Source: Cecembia rubra (GTDB taxonomy: Bacteria > Bacteroidota > Bacteroidia > Cytophagales > Cyclobacteriaceae). Taken from it: a stretch of DNA of 64,000 nucleotides. Position 1 is the first letter of the stretch, and every line of letters begins with the position of its first letter. Both the position numbers and the translations under genes were made by a program. Positions 50,758 through 61,354 of the stretch are shown here, in pieces. Under the pieces are notes generated by a model that was given only the letters and a program-made list of their open reading frames with translations, ran no database searches and was not told the origin of the DNA. The stretch is from positions 1 to 64,000 of the forward strand of contig NZ_PYGF01000016.1 of NCBI RefSeq assembly GCF_003014575.1, in the 5' to 3' direction.

Positions 50758-52605
50758 ATGTCCACGCTCAGAATCTCATGCGCCACAGTCAATCAAACCC
50801 CACTTGATTGGACAGGCAATCTAAACCATATATTATCTGCAATAGAAGAAGCTAAAAAAGAAGGTGCTGAAATACTGTGTTTTCCCGAGCTTGCCATCAC
50901 TGCTTATGGTAGTGAAGACCTTTACCTGAGCTATTGGTATCCACAAAAAGCTCTAAAACAACTGGAGAAAATTCTCCCATATTGTGAAGACATTACAGTA
51001 GCTGTAGGTTTGCCTGTGAGAATTCATGAAAAGGTATATAACTGTATGGCTATCATTGAAAATTCCGAACTGAAAGGCTTTGTGGCCAAACAGTTTATGG
51101 CAATAGATGGCGTACATTATGAGTTTCGCTGGTTTACTCCCTGGGAAGCCCATCAGCTTATAAAGTTTGATTTTTTTGGAAAAGAAGTACCACTGGGAGA
51201 TATGATTTTTGAAAAAAAAGGCATCAAATATGGTTTTGAGATATGTGAAGATGCCTGGAGAGGCAAAATCAGGCCTGGCTACAGACTTAAAGACAGAAAG
51301 GTTGACATTATTTTTAACCCCAGTGCAAGTCATTTTGCAATGGGAAAAACCTTACAGAGAGAAGAACTAATATGTGAAAGTTCAAAAATTTTCAATGTCA
51401 CCTACTTTTATATCAACCTTTTAGGAAATGAAAGTGGGAGGATGATTTTTGATGGGGAAATTATGGTTGCCAGAAACGGAGAAATCCTGCTTAAAAACCA
51501 ACTACTTTCTTTTAGGGATTTTCAAGTCAAGACTTTTGACTACGATTCGGATTCAGAATCTCATCTGCCTATAATAACTTCACTGAACAAAAATGAAGAA
51601 TTTGTACAGGCAGCTGCTTTGGGTCTTTTTGATTACCTCAGAAAAAGCAAAAGCAAAGGTTTTGTATTGTCATTGAGCGGTGGTGCTGACTCTTCCACTA
51701 TAGCTATTATTGTGGCCGAAATGGTCAAAAGGGGTATTAAAGAACTGGGCGTAGATAATTTCTTAAGAAAAATCAACCTTGATTTCTCTCCAAAATCTTC
51801 CCATCCAGAAAAAGAAATAGTAGGACAAATTCTGACAACTGCTTATCAGGCCTCGGAAAATTCTTCAAAATCAACCTTTGATAGTGCAAAGGCCCTTTCA
51901 GAAAGTATTGGCGCTGAATTTTTGAACTGGGAAATTTCCCAAGAAGTGAAAAGCTATACCCAAAAAATCGAAAAAGCGATAGGAAGAAAACTTAACTGGG
52001 AAAAAGATGACCTTGCGCTTCAAAATATTCAGGCCAGAGCAAGGTCTCCCATTATTTGGCTTCTCGCCAACCTAAAAAATGCCCTACTTTTAAGTACATC
52101 AAATAGAAGTGAAGGTGATGTGGGGTATGCAACTATGGATGGTGATACCAGTGGTAGCATCTCCCCTATCGCCGCTGTTGACAAATATTTTATAATCAAT
52201 TGGTTGAGATGGGCAGAAAGCCATTTAAACTATACAGGGCTTAAAATGGTAAACAACCTGAAGCCTACAGCAGAACTTCGTCCATTGGAAAACCAACAGA
52301 CGGACGAATCAGATTTGATGCCCTATGCTTTGATTGTAGAAATCGAAAAGTTAGCGATCAGAGACAGAAGGTCTCCCGTGGATATTTATCTTATCCTCAA
52401 AGATGAGCTTGCAATTGACAATGATTTGCTTAAATCATATGTTAAAAAATTTTTCAGGTTATGGTCAAGGAACCAATGGAAAAGGGAAAGACTGGCTCCT
52501 TCCTTCCACTTGGACGAATTCAATGTGGATCCCAAAACCTGGTACAGGTTCCCAATTCTATCAGGTTCTTATGAAGAAGAGTTAAAAGAGTTGGATACTT
52601 ACTAA
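50758..52605 (+). CDS. nadE: glutamine-dependent NAD+ synthetase
   Basis: 615 residues. The N-terminal carbon-nitrogen hydrolase (nitrilase-like) domain releases ammonia from glutamine: Glu in LCFPELAITAYGSEDL, Lys in KQFMAIDGVHYEFRWF, Cys in YGFEICEDAWRG. The C-terminal NAD synthase domain amidates deamido-NAD: P-loop VLSLSGGADSSTIAIIVAE, STSNRSEGDVGYATMDGDTS and ELRPLENQQTDESDLMPYAL. The full two-domain form uses glutamine rather than free ammonia. Monocistronic by spacing. Confidence 0.97.
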   Translation: MSTLRISCATVNQTPLDWTGNLNHILSAIEEAKKEGAEILCFPELAITAYGSEDLYLSYWYPQKALKQLEKILPYCEDITVAVGLPVRIHEKVYNCMAIIENSELKGFVAKQFMAIDGVHYEFRWFTPWEAHQLIKFDFFGKEVPLGDMIFEKKGIKYGFEICEDAWRGKIRPGYRLKDRKVDIIFNPSASHFAMGKTLQREELICESSKIFNVTYFYINLLGNESGRMIFDGEIMVARNGEILLKNQLLSFRDFQVKTFDYDSDSESHLPIITSLNKNEEFVQAAALGLFDYLRKSKSKGFVLSLSGGADSSTIAIIVAEMVKRGIKELGVDNFLRKINLDFSPKSSHPEKEIVGQILTTAYQASENSSKSTFDSAKALSESIGAEFLNWEISQEVKSYTQKIEKAIGRKLNWEKDDLALQNIQARARSPIIWLLANLKNALLLSTSNRSEGDVGYATMDGDTSGSISPIAAVDKYFIINWLRWAESHLNYTGLKMVNNLKPTAELRPLENQQTDESDLMPYALIVEIEKLAIRDRRSPVDIYLILKDELAIDNDLLKSYVKKFFRLWSRNQWKRERLAPSFHLDEFNVDPKTWYRFPILSGSYEEELKELDTY

Positions 52606-52641
52606 AAAAAGGTAATTTCACATCCTTTGGATAATCAATAA

Positions 52642-53754
52642 ATGATGGACACGATAGATTTCATTTTAAGCTATGTTGTCTGGAGCCCGAATCCAGCAGT
52701 TTTCCCAAGCTTTGAAAGGTTGAGATGGTATAGCCTTCTTTTTGCTTTGGGCTTCATTATTTCCCAGCAAGTTATGTTCTACATTTATAGAAAAGAAGGG
52801 CATGATGAAAGGTTGGTAGATAAACTGACCATTTACATGGTTTTGGCCACCATCATTGGTGCAAGATTGGGACATGTATTGTTTTATGAACCCGAGAAAT
52901 ATTTAAGTAATCCAATTGACATTCTTAAAGTTTGGGAAGGGGGATTGGCCAGCCATGGTGCTGCTATTGCCATCTTGCTAGCCTTATACATGTATTCAAG
53001 AAAGGTTCCTGGCCAAAGTTATCTTTGGGTAGTGGACAGGATAGTTATTGTGGTGGCTATGACGGGAGCTATGATCAGGATAGGCAACCTGATGAATTCT
53101 GAAATTGGAGGAAAAGCGACAGATTCTGATAGTGGATTTGTTTTTGCAAGAGATACTGAAGAAGTGCTGGAAACCTTGAGGATTCCTGTCACCGATGTAA
53201 AAGCTTACAAGCCAGAGGACAGAAATTCCGAGCTGAGAGGTAATGGAATTGTACCGGTTAATTTTGATATTAAGATAGAAAAAGGGGGATATAGGGAAGT
53301 GGATCTCAGAACAGCCCTTGAGTCTGATGTTAAATATGTTCTGACCAAATACAGAAGTTCACAGAAATACTTAGCTGAAAATCCTGAAACACCTTTGAAT
53401 TTTGACCTTACTGATAAGGGTGACCATTACCTTGCCACAATATATACCTTTGGGATAGCCAGGTACCCTACCCAAATTTATGAAGCTGTAACTTATTTTA
53501 TAATTTTCCTTATTTTGTTAGGAATATGGCAAAAGTACCAGTCAAGATTACCTGATGGATTGTTCTTGGGATTATTCCTCATTTCTGTCTTTGGTATGCG
53601 GTTTGTCTGGGAATTTCTGAAAGAGAATCAGGTGGATTTCGAGGATGGACTTTCCCTCAATATGGGGCAGACCCTGAGTATTCCTTTGGTTATCGGAGGA
53701 ATAATTCTAATTTTCTTTGCCTGGAAAAAAGGACTCAAACCCAAGCAAGGTTAA
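52642..53754 (+). CDS. lgt: prolipoprotein diacylglyceryl transferase with insertion
   Basis: 370 residues. Transfers diacylglyceryl to the lipobox Cys of prolipoproteins in the inner membrane. Motifs: [57 protein letters not shown] and [20 protein letters not shown]. Between the sixth conserved segment and [14 protein letters not shown] lies an extra hydrophilic stretch of about 100 residues (near 165-265), making it longer than the usual 260-290. Such inserts occur in Bacteroidota Lgt. It converges with yidD, whose stop overlaps by four bases. Confidence 0.94.
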   Translation: MMDTIDFILSYVVWSPNPAVFPSFERLRWYSLLFALGFIISQQVMFYIYRKEGHDERLVDKLTIYMVLATIIGARLGHVLFYEPEKYLSNPIDILKVWEGGLASHGAAIAILLALYMYSRKVPGQSYLWVVDRIVIVVAMTGAMIRIGNLMNSEIGGKATDSDSGFVFARDTEEVLETLRIPVTDVKAYKPEDRNSELRGNGIVPVNFDIKIEKGGYREVDLRTALESDVKYVLTKYRSSQKYLAENPETPLNFDLTDKGDHYLATIYTFGIARYPTQIYEAVTYFIIFLILLGIWQKYQSRLPDGLFLGLFLISVFGMRFVWEFLKENQVDFEDGLSLNMGQTLSIPLVIGGIILIFFAWKKGLKPKQG

Positions 53755-53972
53755 GGAACTGGGTCATGGCCATGCCCGCCCCAAGGGTTACAGCTGGCAA
53801 TTCTCTTTATTGCCAGCCAACCTCCCTTTAAAACTCCATGTTTCATTATTGCCTCTTTGGAATATTGACTACAAGTGGGATTGTATCTGCAGGTGGGGGG
53901 AAATAAAGGTGAAATCAAATATTGATAAAAAAGGATGGGTAATACGGCGATTTTTCGGATGATGTTCTTCAA
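53751..53972 (-). CDS. yidD: YidD membrane-protein insertion factor
   Basis: 73 residues. Complete family pattern: [57 protein letters not shown]. Thought to help YidC insert inner-membrane proteins. Overlaps the lgt stop tail to tail, and its start region overlaps the presumed leader of the next plus-strand gene. Confidence 0.95.
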   Translation of the reverse strand: MKNIIRKIAVLPILFYQYLISPLFPPTCRYNPTCSQYSKEAIMKHGVLKGGWLAIKRIASCNPWGGHGHDPVP

Positions 53973-55497
53973 TCTTTTGCTGGCTTTATTCTATAATATT
54001 AAAAAAATTCTGAAAGTTCATTTTCATATCCTAGGAAACAAAAATTTGCTGAAAATATCATTGTCATATAGATTTTTCGGACTTTTTTTACTGGTTTTTA
54101 TCGGTAACAATTTGGATAATTTAGCTCAGGATGAATCAAAGGAACCCATTTTGAACATCGCTCCTGAAAGGGTTTTGATCAATAACATTTATATTATCGG
54201 GAATGAAAAAACGAAAAAGAATATCATCCTCAGAGAAATTGACCTGCAAACTGCTATTTATTATGATTGGGAAGAACTGATACAAACCATTGAATCAGAT
54301 AAGAAAAAAATCTACAACCTCCAGTTGTTCAACAATGTAGAAATTACACCCCTGTTTACAGGCCCAGAACAAATCGAACTTTTGGTAACAGTAACAGAAA
54401 GATGGTACATCATTCCCAATTTAATTTTTAATCTGGCAGACAGGAACTTAGCAGAATGGTGGACCAATCAGAACAGAGATTTATCCAGGGTGAATTTCGG
54501 GGCAAGATTGATTCATAACAATGTCGGAGGAAGGAATGAAAAACTCCGGATTGGAGGTCAGTGGGGGTTTGTGAGAGCATTTGAAGTTCTTTACAGTAAA
54601 CCTTACATCGATAAAAAACAAAAACATGGACTGGCTGTACAATACACTTATTTTACCCAAAAAACAATTCCGGTAAGATCGGAAAACAACAGGCAGGTAT
54701 TCTATAGAAATGAGAATGAAGATGTCTTAAGGCGAAACTCCTCCGCTTTCCTCAGATATACATACAGAGGAAGTTATTATAATTTCCATTTTTTGACTTT
54801 GGGTTATACCAATACGCGTATCAATGATGATGTTTTTTCACAAAATCCAAACTACTTTATCCATGGGGACAATAGGCTCAATTTCTTCATGATGAGCTAT
54901 AATTTTAGGCATGACAATAGAGATAATATTGCCTATGCAACAGAAGGGAATTTGTTGAACTTGACGTTGACAAGATATGGGTTGTTACCTGGAAATGATG
55001 TAAATGATCTAGAATTCACATTAAATGCTAATAAATACAAGCGTTTAAATTCCAAATTCCATGTAGCTTCGGGCCTTTCATTCAACTATTTTTTTGCACA
55101 AAACCAACCCTACACCCTGGTAAGGGGAATAGGATACAATCCTAACTTTATCCGTGGTTATGAATTAAATGTGATTGAAGGGCAACAGTTGTTCGTCCAT
55201 AAAAATAGTTTAAGATATAAATTATTTGATTTTGGATTTGATATTTCCAACTATGTACCTAGAGATGAGTTTTCATATTTTCCATTCAAATTTTATATCA
55301 GCGCCAATTATGACCATGGATTTGTCAATGATAAGAACAGATTGCCAGAAAACTTGAGATTAACCAATAAATACCTGTTTGGATATGGCCTGGGTATTGA
55401 CTTGGTAACATTATATGATATGGTATTCCGTTTGGAATACTCAATAAACAATCAAAATGAACGCGCTTTTTTCTTTAATATCAGGGCTCCTTTTTAA
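53959..55497 (+). CDS. BamA/TamA-like outer-membrane protein
   Basis: About 512 residues. The start is uncertain: ATGs at 53935 and 53959 both overlap yidD on the other strand, and the signal-like segment ([20 protein letters not shown]) lies about 30 residues in. A POTRA-like domain follows ([40 protein letters not shown]), then a surface-antigen (Omp85) beta-barrel ending [19 protein letters not shown] with a terminal aromatic. Probably a small Omp85-type translocase or exporter. Only one POTRA is visible, fewer than BamA. Confidence 0.8.
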   Translation: MMFFNLLLALFYNIKKILKVHFHILGNKNLLKISLSYRFFGLFLLVFIGNNLDNLAQDESKEPILNIAPERVLINNIYIIGNEKTKKNIILREIDLQTAIYYDWEELIQTIESDKKKIYNLQLFNNVEITPLFTGPEQIELLVTVTERWYIIPNLIFNLADRNLAEWWTNQNRDLSRVNFGARLIHNNVGGRNEKLRIGGQWGFVRAFEVLYSKPYIDKKQKHGLAVQYTYFTQKTIPVRSENNRQVFYRNENEDVLRRNSSAFLRYTYRGSYYNFHFLTLGYTNTRINDDVFSQNPNYFIHGDNRLNFFMMSYNFRHDNRDNIAYATEGNLLNLTLTRYGLLPGNDVNDLEFTLNANKYKRLNSKFHVASGLSFNYFFAQNQPYTLVRGIGYNPNFIRGYELNVIEGQQLFVHKNSLRYKLFDFGFDISNYVPRDEFSYFPFKFYISANYDHGFVNDKNRLPENLRLTNKYLFGYGLGIDLVTLYDMVFRLEYSINNQNERAFFFNIRAPF

Positions 55498-55586
55498 TTG
55501 AGATAAATTATCCGTTTATATCCGGATATCACTGCAGTAACCCTATATTTAAATAGTATTTTTAGCCTGATCATCTATTAATTTTT

Positions 55587-56405
55587 ATGAGATGGCTGAT
55601 TTTTATCATAGGTTTTTTTAATAGCGTCCATTCGGTCAATGCACAATCTGGAATTGAAACTTTTCCAAGAGGGGCAAGAAGTATGGGTATGGGAAATGCT
55701 CATGTTACTTTGCATGATTCTTGGAGTTTTTTCAACAATATTGGTGGCTTAAGTCGTCTGGAATATTCTCAGGCAATATTTGCTTTTGACCACCGCTTGG
55801 ACATTGAGGAGTTGACCACCTTGGCAGCTGCAGCTGTTCTTAAGAAAAACAATGCCGCTTTTGGATTTGGTGTTTCAACCTTCGGTTCAGATATATTTTC
55901 CCAAAGTAAATTGGGAATCGGGATTTCCAATCATTTGGGGATCGCTAGTTTAGGAGTAAAAGTAAATTATTTTCAGACAAGCATTGAAGGTTTTGGAACG
56001 GGAAGAGCTGCGGTATTAGAATTAGGTGGAGTAGCGGAATTGAGCCCTGAATTATTTTTTGGGGCACACATTTACAATCCCACAAGAGCCAAATATGGAA
56101 GATTTTCAAGTGACCACCTGCCAACTGTAGTCAAAGCAGGTATTTCGTATAGGCCTTCAGAAAAAGTATCCCTTCAAGTTGAAGCTGAAAAAGACATTCT
56201 ACTGGATCCTATAATTAAAATGGGAATTGAGTATAATTTTCTAAATAAAGTATGGGGACGGAGCGGAATGATTTCCTCGACCCGGTCCCTGTTTTTTGGT
56301 ATTGGATTTCATGGAAAGCTCATTCAGATAGACTATGCCATGACACAGCATCCGACATTGGGATTTACCCATCATTTTTCAACCAACATCCGGCTTTCTA
56401 AATGA
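55587..56405 (+). CDS. PorV/PorQ-like outer-membrane protein
   Basis: 272 residues with a signal peptide (RWLIFIIGFFNSVHSVNAQS). The start of the mature part, FPRGARSMGMGNAHVTLHDS, and NNIGGLSRLEYSQAIFAFDH are the pattern of PorV/PorQ and FadL-like barrels in Bacteroidota, with repeated amphipathic strands to the end. PorV/PorQ take part in type IX secretion; this gene has no T9SS neighbours here, so a general outer-membrane role is as likely. Confidence 0.8.
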   Translation: MRWLIFIIGFFNSVHSVNAQSGIETFPRGARSMGMGNAHVTLHDSWSFFNNIGGLSRLEYSQAIFAFDHRLDIEELTTLAAAAVLKKNNAAFGFGVSTFGSDIFSQSKLGIGISNHLGIASLGVKVNYFQTSIEGFGTGRAAVLELGGVAELSPELFFGAHIYNPTRAKYGRFSSDHLPTVVKAGISYRPSEKVSLQVEAEKDILLDPIIKMGIEYNFLNKVWGRSGMISSTRSLFFGIGFHGKLIQIDYAMTQHPTLGFTHHFSTNIRLSK

Positions 56406-56492
56406 CATCGGGAATTGTAAATAGTGTGACTCATCAAGATGCTTACCGGTTACGCATATTTTCATCTGTCCAATACAAAGCAATTTTTTAGC

Positions 56493-58598
56493 ATGAATAA
56501 GATCGGATTCTATATTCTATTCCTGCTACTTATTGATTGCTTCAAAATCAGTCTTGGGCAAAATATTCCTAAGGGTGAAATTGACATTGAGAACTTCATA
56601 GAAGATATATTTGGTATGCAAAGGGAAGAAATGGACTATGAGGATCTTTATGAAGGGCTTCTACAAACTCTACTCAATCCGATCAACCTGAACAAAACTA
56701 ATCCCGAAGAACTGAAATCTATTTTTATCCTTAACCCTAATCAAATCAATCATTTTTTTGAATACAAAAAAAAATTCGGGGATTTATTGTCCATTTATGA
56801 GCTTCAGGCTATTCCTGAATTTGATTTGGAAACAATCTACAGATTACTTCCTTTCGTTATATTGGAAGAAAGAAACAAGACGAATGCCTCTCTTTGGAAT
56901 CGGATAGGGAATGCCAAGGACGGTTATTTCATTTTTAGACATAGAAGGGTTTGGGAAACGAGAAGGGGCTTTACTCCTCCTGACACCTTATCCAATGGAA
57001 ATTTAACAAGTCGCTATCTCGGAGATCCGAACAGCCTATATGGGCGATTCCGTATTCAACAAAGCAAAGATTTCAGTTTAGGCTTTACTATTGATAAAGA
57101 TCCCGGTGAGCAGTTTATTTGGGATCCATCCACCAAACGCTATGGATTCAACTTTTTATCCTATCATTTTACATTGTACAACCGGGGGAATTGGAAAGCA
57201 ATAACGATAGGAGATTTCCAAATGCAATTTGGTCAGGGACTTGTATTTGGTGCGGGATTCTCTGCGGGAAAAGGAGCTGAAACAATTACTACGGTAAGAA
57301 GAAGCAGTTTTGGGATCAGGCCTTATACTGCAGCTTTGGAATTCGGCTTTTTCAGAGGAACAGCGGGAACCTATCAAGCCGGTCCAATTCAAATTACAGT
57401 TATGGCTTCTCATGCCCCAAGGGATGCTAACCTTCAAGTATTATCAGACACTCTTGAAAATGAAACTGCCATAATCACGTCCTTACAGAGCAGTGGACTT
57501 CATAGAACAACCACTGAGATCAGGTATAAAAACAGGGCTAGGGAAAAGAATCTAGGTGGAAATTTACACTATCAAAGCAAAAACAAGAATTTTCAAATGG
57601 GGATAAATGGGCTTTACACGCAATTCAGTCAACCTTTTTTAAGGAATCCTAGAATTTACAATCAATTTGAGTTCAGCGGCCAAAATAACCATATCCAAAG
57701 CATTTATTTTTCTTATAATATTCAGAATTATTACTTTTTTGGTGAATCAGCTCGATCTGCAAGCGGTGGAATGGGAAGCATAATGGGAATGATGAGCAGT
57801 CTTCACCCCAAACTTTCCTTTTCTCTACTGTGGAGGGATTATTCCAGAAATTTTCACACTTTCTATGGAAATGCTTTTGGAGAAGGAACTCGGCCAATAA
57901 ACGAAAGAGGCATGTATATGGGGTTGAACTTTAAACCCAATATCCGGTATAATCTTTCATTTTATTATGACAGGTTTCATTTTCCATGGTTGAGATTCCG
58001 GGTCTACTCCCCCTCATATGGGGAAGAGTGGTTTGGCCGTTTTACCTATCGGCCCAAGAGAAATACAGTCATTTTTATGCAGGTAAGAAATGAAAGCAAA
58101 TCAAGAAATGTAAGTGATTATAATGGGTTTCAGTCTACCTATAGACTTGATCAAGGTATAAAAAACAATTTCATCTTCAATCTTGATCATAAGTTGGATC
58201 GAATATGGAGTCTAAAATCCAGGGTAAGTGCCAGTACCTTTAAATTTGACGGAAAAATAACCAAAGGTTTTGCCATCAGTCAGGATTTGAATGCCGATTT
58301 TGAAAGGTGGAGAATTTCCTCTAGAATTTCACTCTTTGATACCGATGATTTCGATAACCGACAATTTCTCTATGAAAGAAATGTACTTTGGCTTTTCTCT
58401 ATTCCCGCATTACATGGCCAAGGAATGCGCTATTATTTATTGACACAATACAGATTAAACAGGAAACTCACTTTTTGGCTAAGATTTGCACAGACGATTT
58501 ACACTGACAGGGACATCATAGGTTCCGGATTGCAACAAATTAGGGGAAACACCATTACGGAAACGAATTTTCAACTGCGCTATCAATTCAACAGATAA
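56493..58598 (+). CDS. outer-membrane protein with helix-hairpin-helix domain
   Basis: 701 residues from the ATG at 56493, giving a signal peptide (KIGFYILFLLLIDCFKISLG). Near the N-terminus is a ComEA-like double helix-hairpin-helix (NPINLNKTNPEELKSIFILN, YKKKFGDLLSIYELQAIPEF), followed by a large beta-barrel-like region rich in Tyr/Arg and Gly ending ETNFQLRYQFNR. HhH domains usually bind DNA, so the protein may handle incoming DNA at the outer membrane, but this is speculative. It follows the PorV/PorQ-like gene by 87 bases and probably shares its transcript. Confidence 0.8.
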   Translation: MNKIGFYILFLLLIDCFKISLGQNIPKGEIDIENFIEDIFGMQREEMDYEDLYEGLLQTLLNPINLNKTNPEELKSIFILNPNQINHFFEYKKKFGDLLSIYELQAIPEFDLETIYRLLPFVILEERNKTNASLWNRIGNAKDGYFIFRHRRVWETRRGFTPPDTLSNGNLTSRYLGDPNSLYGRFRIQQSKDFSLGFTIDKDPGEQFIWDPSTKRYGFNFLSYHFTLYNRGNWKAITIGDFQMQFGQGLVFGAGFSAGKGAETITTVRRSSFGIRPYTAALEFGFFRGTAGTYQAGPIQITVMASHAPRDANLQVLSDTLENETAIITSLQSSGLHRTTTEIRYKNRAREKNLGGNLHYQSKNKNFQMGINGLYTQFSQPFLRNPRIYNQFEFSGQNNHIQSIYFSYNIQNYYFFGESARSASGGMGSIMGMMSSLHPKLSFSLLWRDYSRNFHTFYGNAFGEGTRPINERGMYMGLNFKPNIRYNLSFYYDRFHFPWLRFRVYSPSYGEEWFGRFTYRPKRNTVIFMQVRNESKSRNVSDYNGFQSTYRLDQGIKNNFIFNLDHKLDRIWSLKSRVSASTFKFDGKITKGFAISQDLNADFERWRISSRISLFDTDDFDNRQFLYERNVLWLFSIPALHGQGMRYYLLTQYRLNRKLTFWLRFAQTIYTDRDIIGSGLQQIRGNTITETNFQLRYQFNR

Positions 58599-58663
58599 TT
58601 TCCACCATCGGTTGTTTTGGAAAAAGGCTTTTTGATAAATTCAAAAATCAAAACCACCAGATC

Positions 58664-61135
58664 ATGAAAAATATAATATTATTAAGTTTCTTGTTCACTT
58701 CCATCATTGCCGAAGGGGTAATTGCACAGGCGATTGATAAAAGTAAAATGAATAAAAAGGAGGGATTTTTCACATTTTACACGGATGAGGAAAAAGGGAA
58801 AATTTACCTGGAAGTGGACAAATTGGATTTTGAATTTTTATATGTGAATTCAATGCCTGCCGGAATAGGTTCAAATGATATTGGATTGGACAGGGGCCAG
58901 CTTGGAAGAACCAGGATCGTTGAATTTAGAAAAGCTGGAAATAAGCTACTCCTTGTTCATAAAAATTATGACTTCAGGGCCTATAGTGACAACCCTTCTG
59001 AAGTGAAAGCCGTTAAAGATGCTTTTGCTGAATCTGTGATTTGGGGTTTTGATATCAGTCAGAATGATAATGGCAAACTCCTTGTCGATGCGACAAACTT
59101 TTTCCTCCAAGATGCCCACATGGTATCAGAAAAACTGGGAAGCTCCAGACAGGGAAGTTACAAACCAGATGTTTCGAGAAGCTCGCTTTATTTCCCTATG
59201 ACCAAAAACTTCCCTAAAAATACAGAGGTGGAAGCCATTGTAACGGTTGCGGGTACACCTACAGGAGGATACATCCGATCTGTAACACCCTCTCCAGAAT
59301 CTGTCACAGTAAGACAAAGGCATTCATTTATAGAATTACCTGATAAAGGCTATCAGCCGCGCGAATTTGACCCAAGGTCCGGATATTTTCATATCAGCTA
59401 TATGGATTTTACAAGTCCAATTGGTGAGCCAATTGAAAAGAAATTTATTTCCAGGCATAGGTTAGAAAAAAAAGACCCAAATGCGGCGATTTCAGAACCG
59501 GTTAAGCCAATCATTTACTATTTGGACCGTGGCACTCCAGAACCAGTAAGGTCAGCTCTACTGGAAGGTGGCAATTGGTGGGCAGAAGCCTTTGAAGCTG
59601 CCGGATTCAAGAATGCATACAGAGTAGAACTTGCACCTGAGGATATGGACCCAATGGATGTTCGCTACAATGTCATCCAATGGGTACATCGCTCCACAAG
59701 AGGTTGGTCATATGGTTCGTCAGTCCGTGATCCTAGAACAGGAGAAATCATCAAAGGACATGTCACCCTAGGTTCATTACGTGTTAGACAGGATTTTCTA
59801 ATTGCCCAAGGATTATTACAGCCATTTGAAGAAGGCAAACCTAAAAACCCTAAAATGCTGGAAATGGCTCTTGCCAGGCTGAGGCAACTCTCAGCACACG
59901 AAATTGGCCATACGATAGGTCTTGCTCATTCTTACGCTTCATCTCCGACAAACAGAGCTTCGGTAATGGATTATCCCTATCCTCTAATAAAAATGGACGA
60001 AAGCGGGAATATTGATCTATCAGAAGCTTATGATGACAAAATCGGTGACTGGGACAAATGGGCAGTCAAGTATGGATATGCTACAATCCCCCAAGGCGAG
60101 AATGAGAAAAAATACCTGAGTAAAATCCTTGAGGACACTTACAGTGCGGGGCATACATTTATTTCGGATGTAGATTCCAGACATCCAAGTAGCTCGCATC
60201 CACATGCCCACCTATGGGACAATGGTACATCTGCCAGTCAAGAACTGAATAGGATAATGGCAATTAGAAAGAAGAAAATGGAATCATTTGGTCTCAACAG
60301 CATTGAAGATGGCCAGCCTGAAGCTCTTATGGAAGAAGTTTTTGTACCCTTGTATCTTATGCACAGGTATCAATTGGAGGCAACGGCCAAATTGATCGGC
60401 GGATTGGATTATACTTACAAAGTTAAAGGAGACAACCAAAGGATACAGTCTAGGATTGAAGATAACGAACAAAATCGGGCCTTTACCTCCTTGTTAAAAG
60501 CTATCCATCCAAAAGAACTGGCTGTCCCCGAACATATTCTGGACAGATTACCTCCAAGACCTATGGGGTATACAAGAAACAGAGAAACATTCCCTTCCAG
60601 AAATGGGCTTAATTTTGATCCCTTAGCACCTGCAGAGAATGTAGTAGAAATGGTTTTTGGATTACTTTTTGAAGCTGGAAGAGCAAATAGGTTACATCAA
60701 CAGGCATTATTTCAAAGTAATCTGCCATCATTTACTCAGGTTCTTGATAAAACTGTTGAATCTGTATTTGGTGAAAATGCTAATGAAACCTATGAAGGTG
60801 AAATCAAGCGCATGACTCAGGCAAAATTGGTAGATCATATGATTGCATTAGCCAATCATCCCCAAGCCTCAAGCTCAGTCAAGGCAGAAGTAAGAAAAAA
60901 ACTGAAAGATTTTCTGTTTGACAATCCTTCCAGAAATCAATTTAGATCAAGGACTTTAGCCTCTAATCCTTCAGGTCTTAGAAATTCACTCAAAAACAAT
61001 TTTGACCAATACATTGCCGATAAAATCATTGCATTCTTGGATTTACCTGAGAAACTGAGCACTCCTGTAGAACTTTCAATTCCAGATGGCGCACCAATTG
61101 GTTCTGAAGATATGTCCTGTGATTTTGATTATTAA
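58664..61135 (+). CDS. zinc-dependent metalloprotease (DUF5117/DUF5118)
   Basis: 823 residues with a signal peptide (NIILLSFLFTSIIAEGVIAQ). DUF5118/5117 N-terminal region (KKEGFFTFYTDEEKGKIYLE, SRHRLEKKDPNAAISEPVKP) precedes the zinc site HEIGHTIGLAHSYASSPTNR with the third ligand and the Met-turn SVMDYPYP, a metzincin arrangement. The C-terminal part is helical. Secreted protease of a family common in Bacteroidota and Proteobacteria. A terminator directly follows. Confidence 0.92.
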   Translation: MKNIILLSFLFTSIIAEGVIAQAIDKSKMNKKEGFFTFYTDEEKGKIYLEVDKLDFEFLYVNSMPAGIGSNDIGLDRGQLGRTRIVEFRKAGNKLLLVHKNYDFRAYSDNPSEVKAVKDAFAESVIWGFDISQNDNGKLLVDATNFFLQDAHMVSEKLGSSRQGSYKPDVSRSSLYFPMTKNFPKNTEVEAIVTVAGTPTGGYIRSVTPSPESVTVRQRHSFIELPDKGYQPREFDPRSGYFHISYMDFTSPIGEPIEKKFISRHRLEKKDPNAAISEPVKPIIYYLDRGTPEPVRSALLEGGNWWAEAFEAAGFKNAYRVELAPEDMDPMDVRYNVIQWVHRSTRGWSYGSSVRDPRTGEIIKGHVTLGSLRVRQDFLIAQGLLQPFEEGKPKNPKMLEMALARLRQLSAHEIGHTIGLAHSYASSPTNRASVMDYPYPLIKMDESGNIDLSEAYDDKIGDWDKWAVKYGYATIPQGENEKKYLSKILEDTYSAGHTFISDVDSRHPSSSHPHAHLWDNGTSASQELNRIMAIRKKKMESFGLNSIEDGQPEALMEEVFVPLYLMHRYQLEATAKLIGGLDYTYKVKGDNQRIQSRIEDNEQNRAFTSLLKAIHPKELAVPEHILDRLPPRPMGYTRNRETFPSRNGLNFDPLAPAENVVEMVFGLLFEAGRANRLHQQALFQSNLPSFTQVLDKTVESVFGENANETYEGEIKRMTQAKLVDHMIALANHPQASSSVKAEVRKKLKDFLFDNPSRNQFRSRTLASNPSGLRNSLKNNFDQYIADKIIAFLDLPEKLSTPVELSIPDGAPIGSEDMSCDFDY

Positions 61136-61137
61136 AT

Positions 61138-61175
61138 AAAAAAACCCGGTGGATTAAAATCCATCGGGTTTCTCA
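61138..61175. terminator. bidirectional terminator
   Basis: AACCCGGTGGATT (from 61142) and AATCCATCGGGTT (to 61170) form a long near-perfect stem with an A-rich left flank, between the metalloprotease and the DUF2256 gene. Confidence 0.8.
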
Positions 61176-61324
61176 TCTTTTAATCGTACTTTTTGCCTTG
61201 CTAAACTCCCACATTTTTTAGAACAATATTTTACATTTTCCCAATTTTTTTCCCATTTCTTTCTCCAGGAAAAGGGTCTATTGCAAACAGGACAGGTTTT
61301 GGTAGGCAAATGTTCCTTTTTCAT
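61154..61324 (-). CDS. DUF2256 domain zinc-binding protein
   Basis: 56 residues from the ATG at 61324. Two Cys pairs (KTCPVCNRPFSWRKKW and VKYCSKKCG) form a likely zinc site, the pattern of DUF2256. Such proteins are often near cryptochrome or photolyase genes, which are not seen here. Six bases downstream of the MazG-like gene stop, so probably cotranscribed with it. Confidence 0.88.
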   Translation of the reverse strand: MKKEHLPTKTCPVCNRPFSWRKKWEKNWENVKYCSKKCGSLARQKVRLKDEKPDGF

Positions 61325-61354
61325 CCTTCCCAAACTGAGAATATTCAAAAAAGT

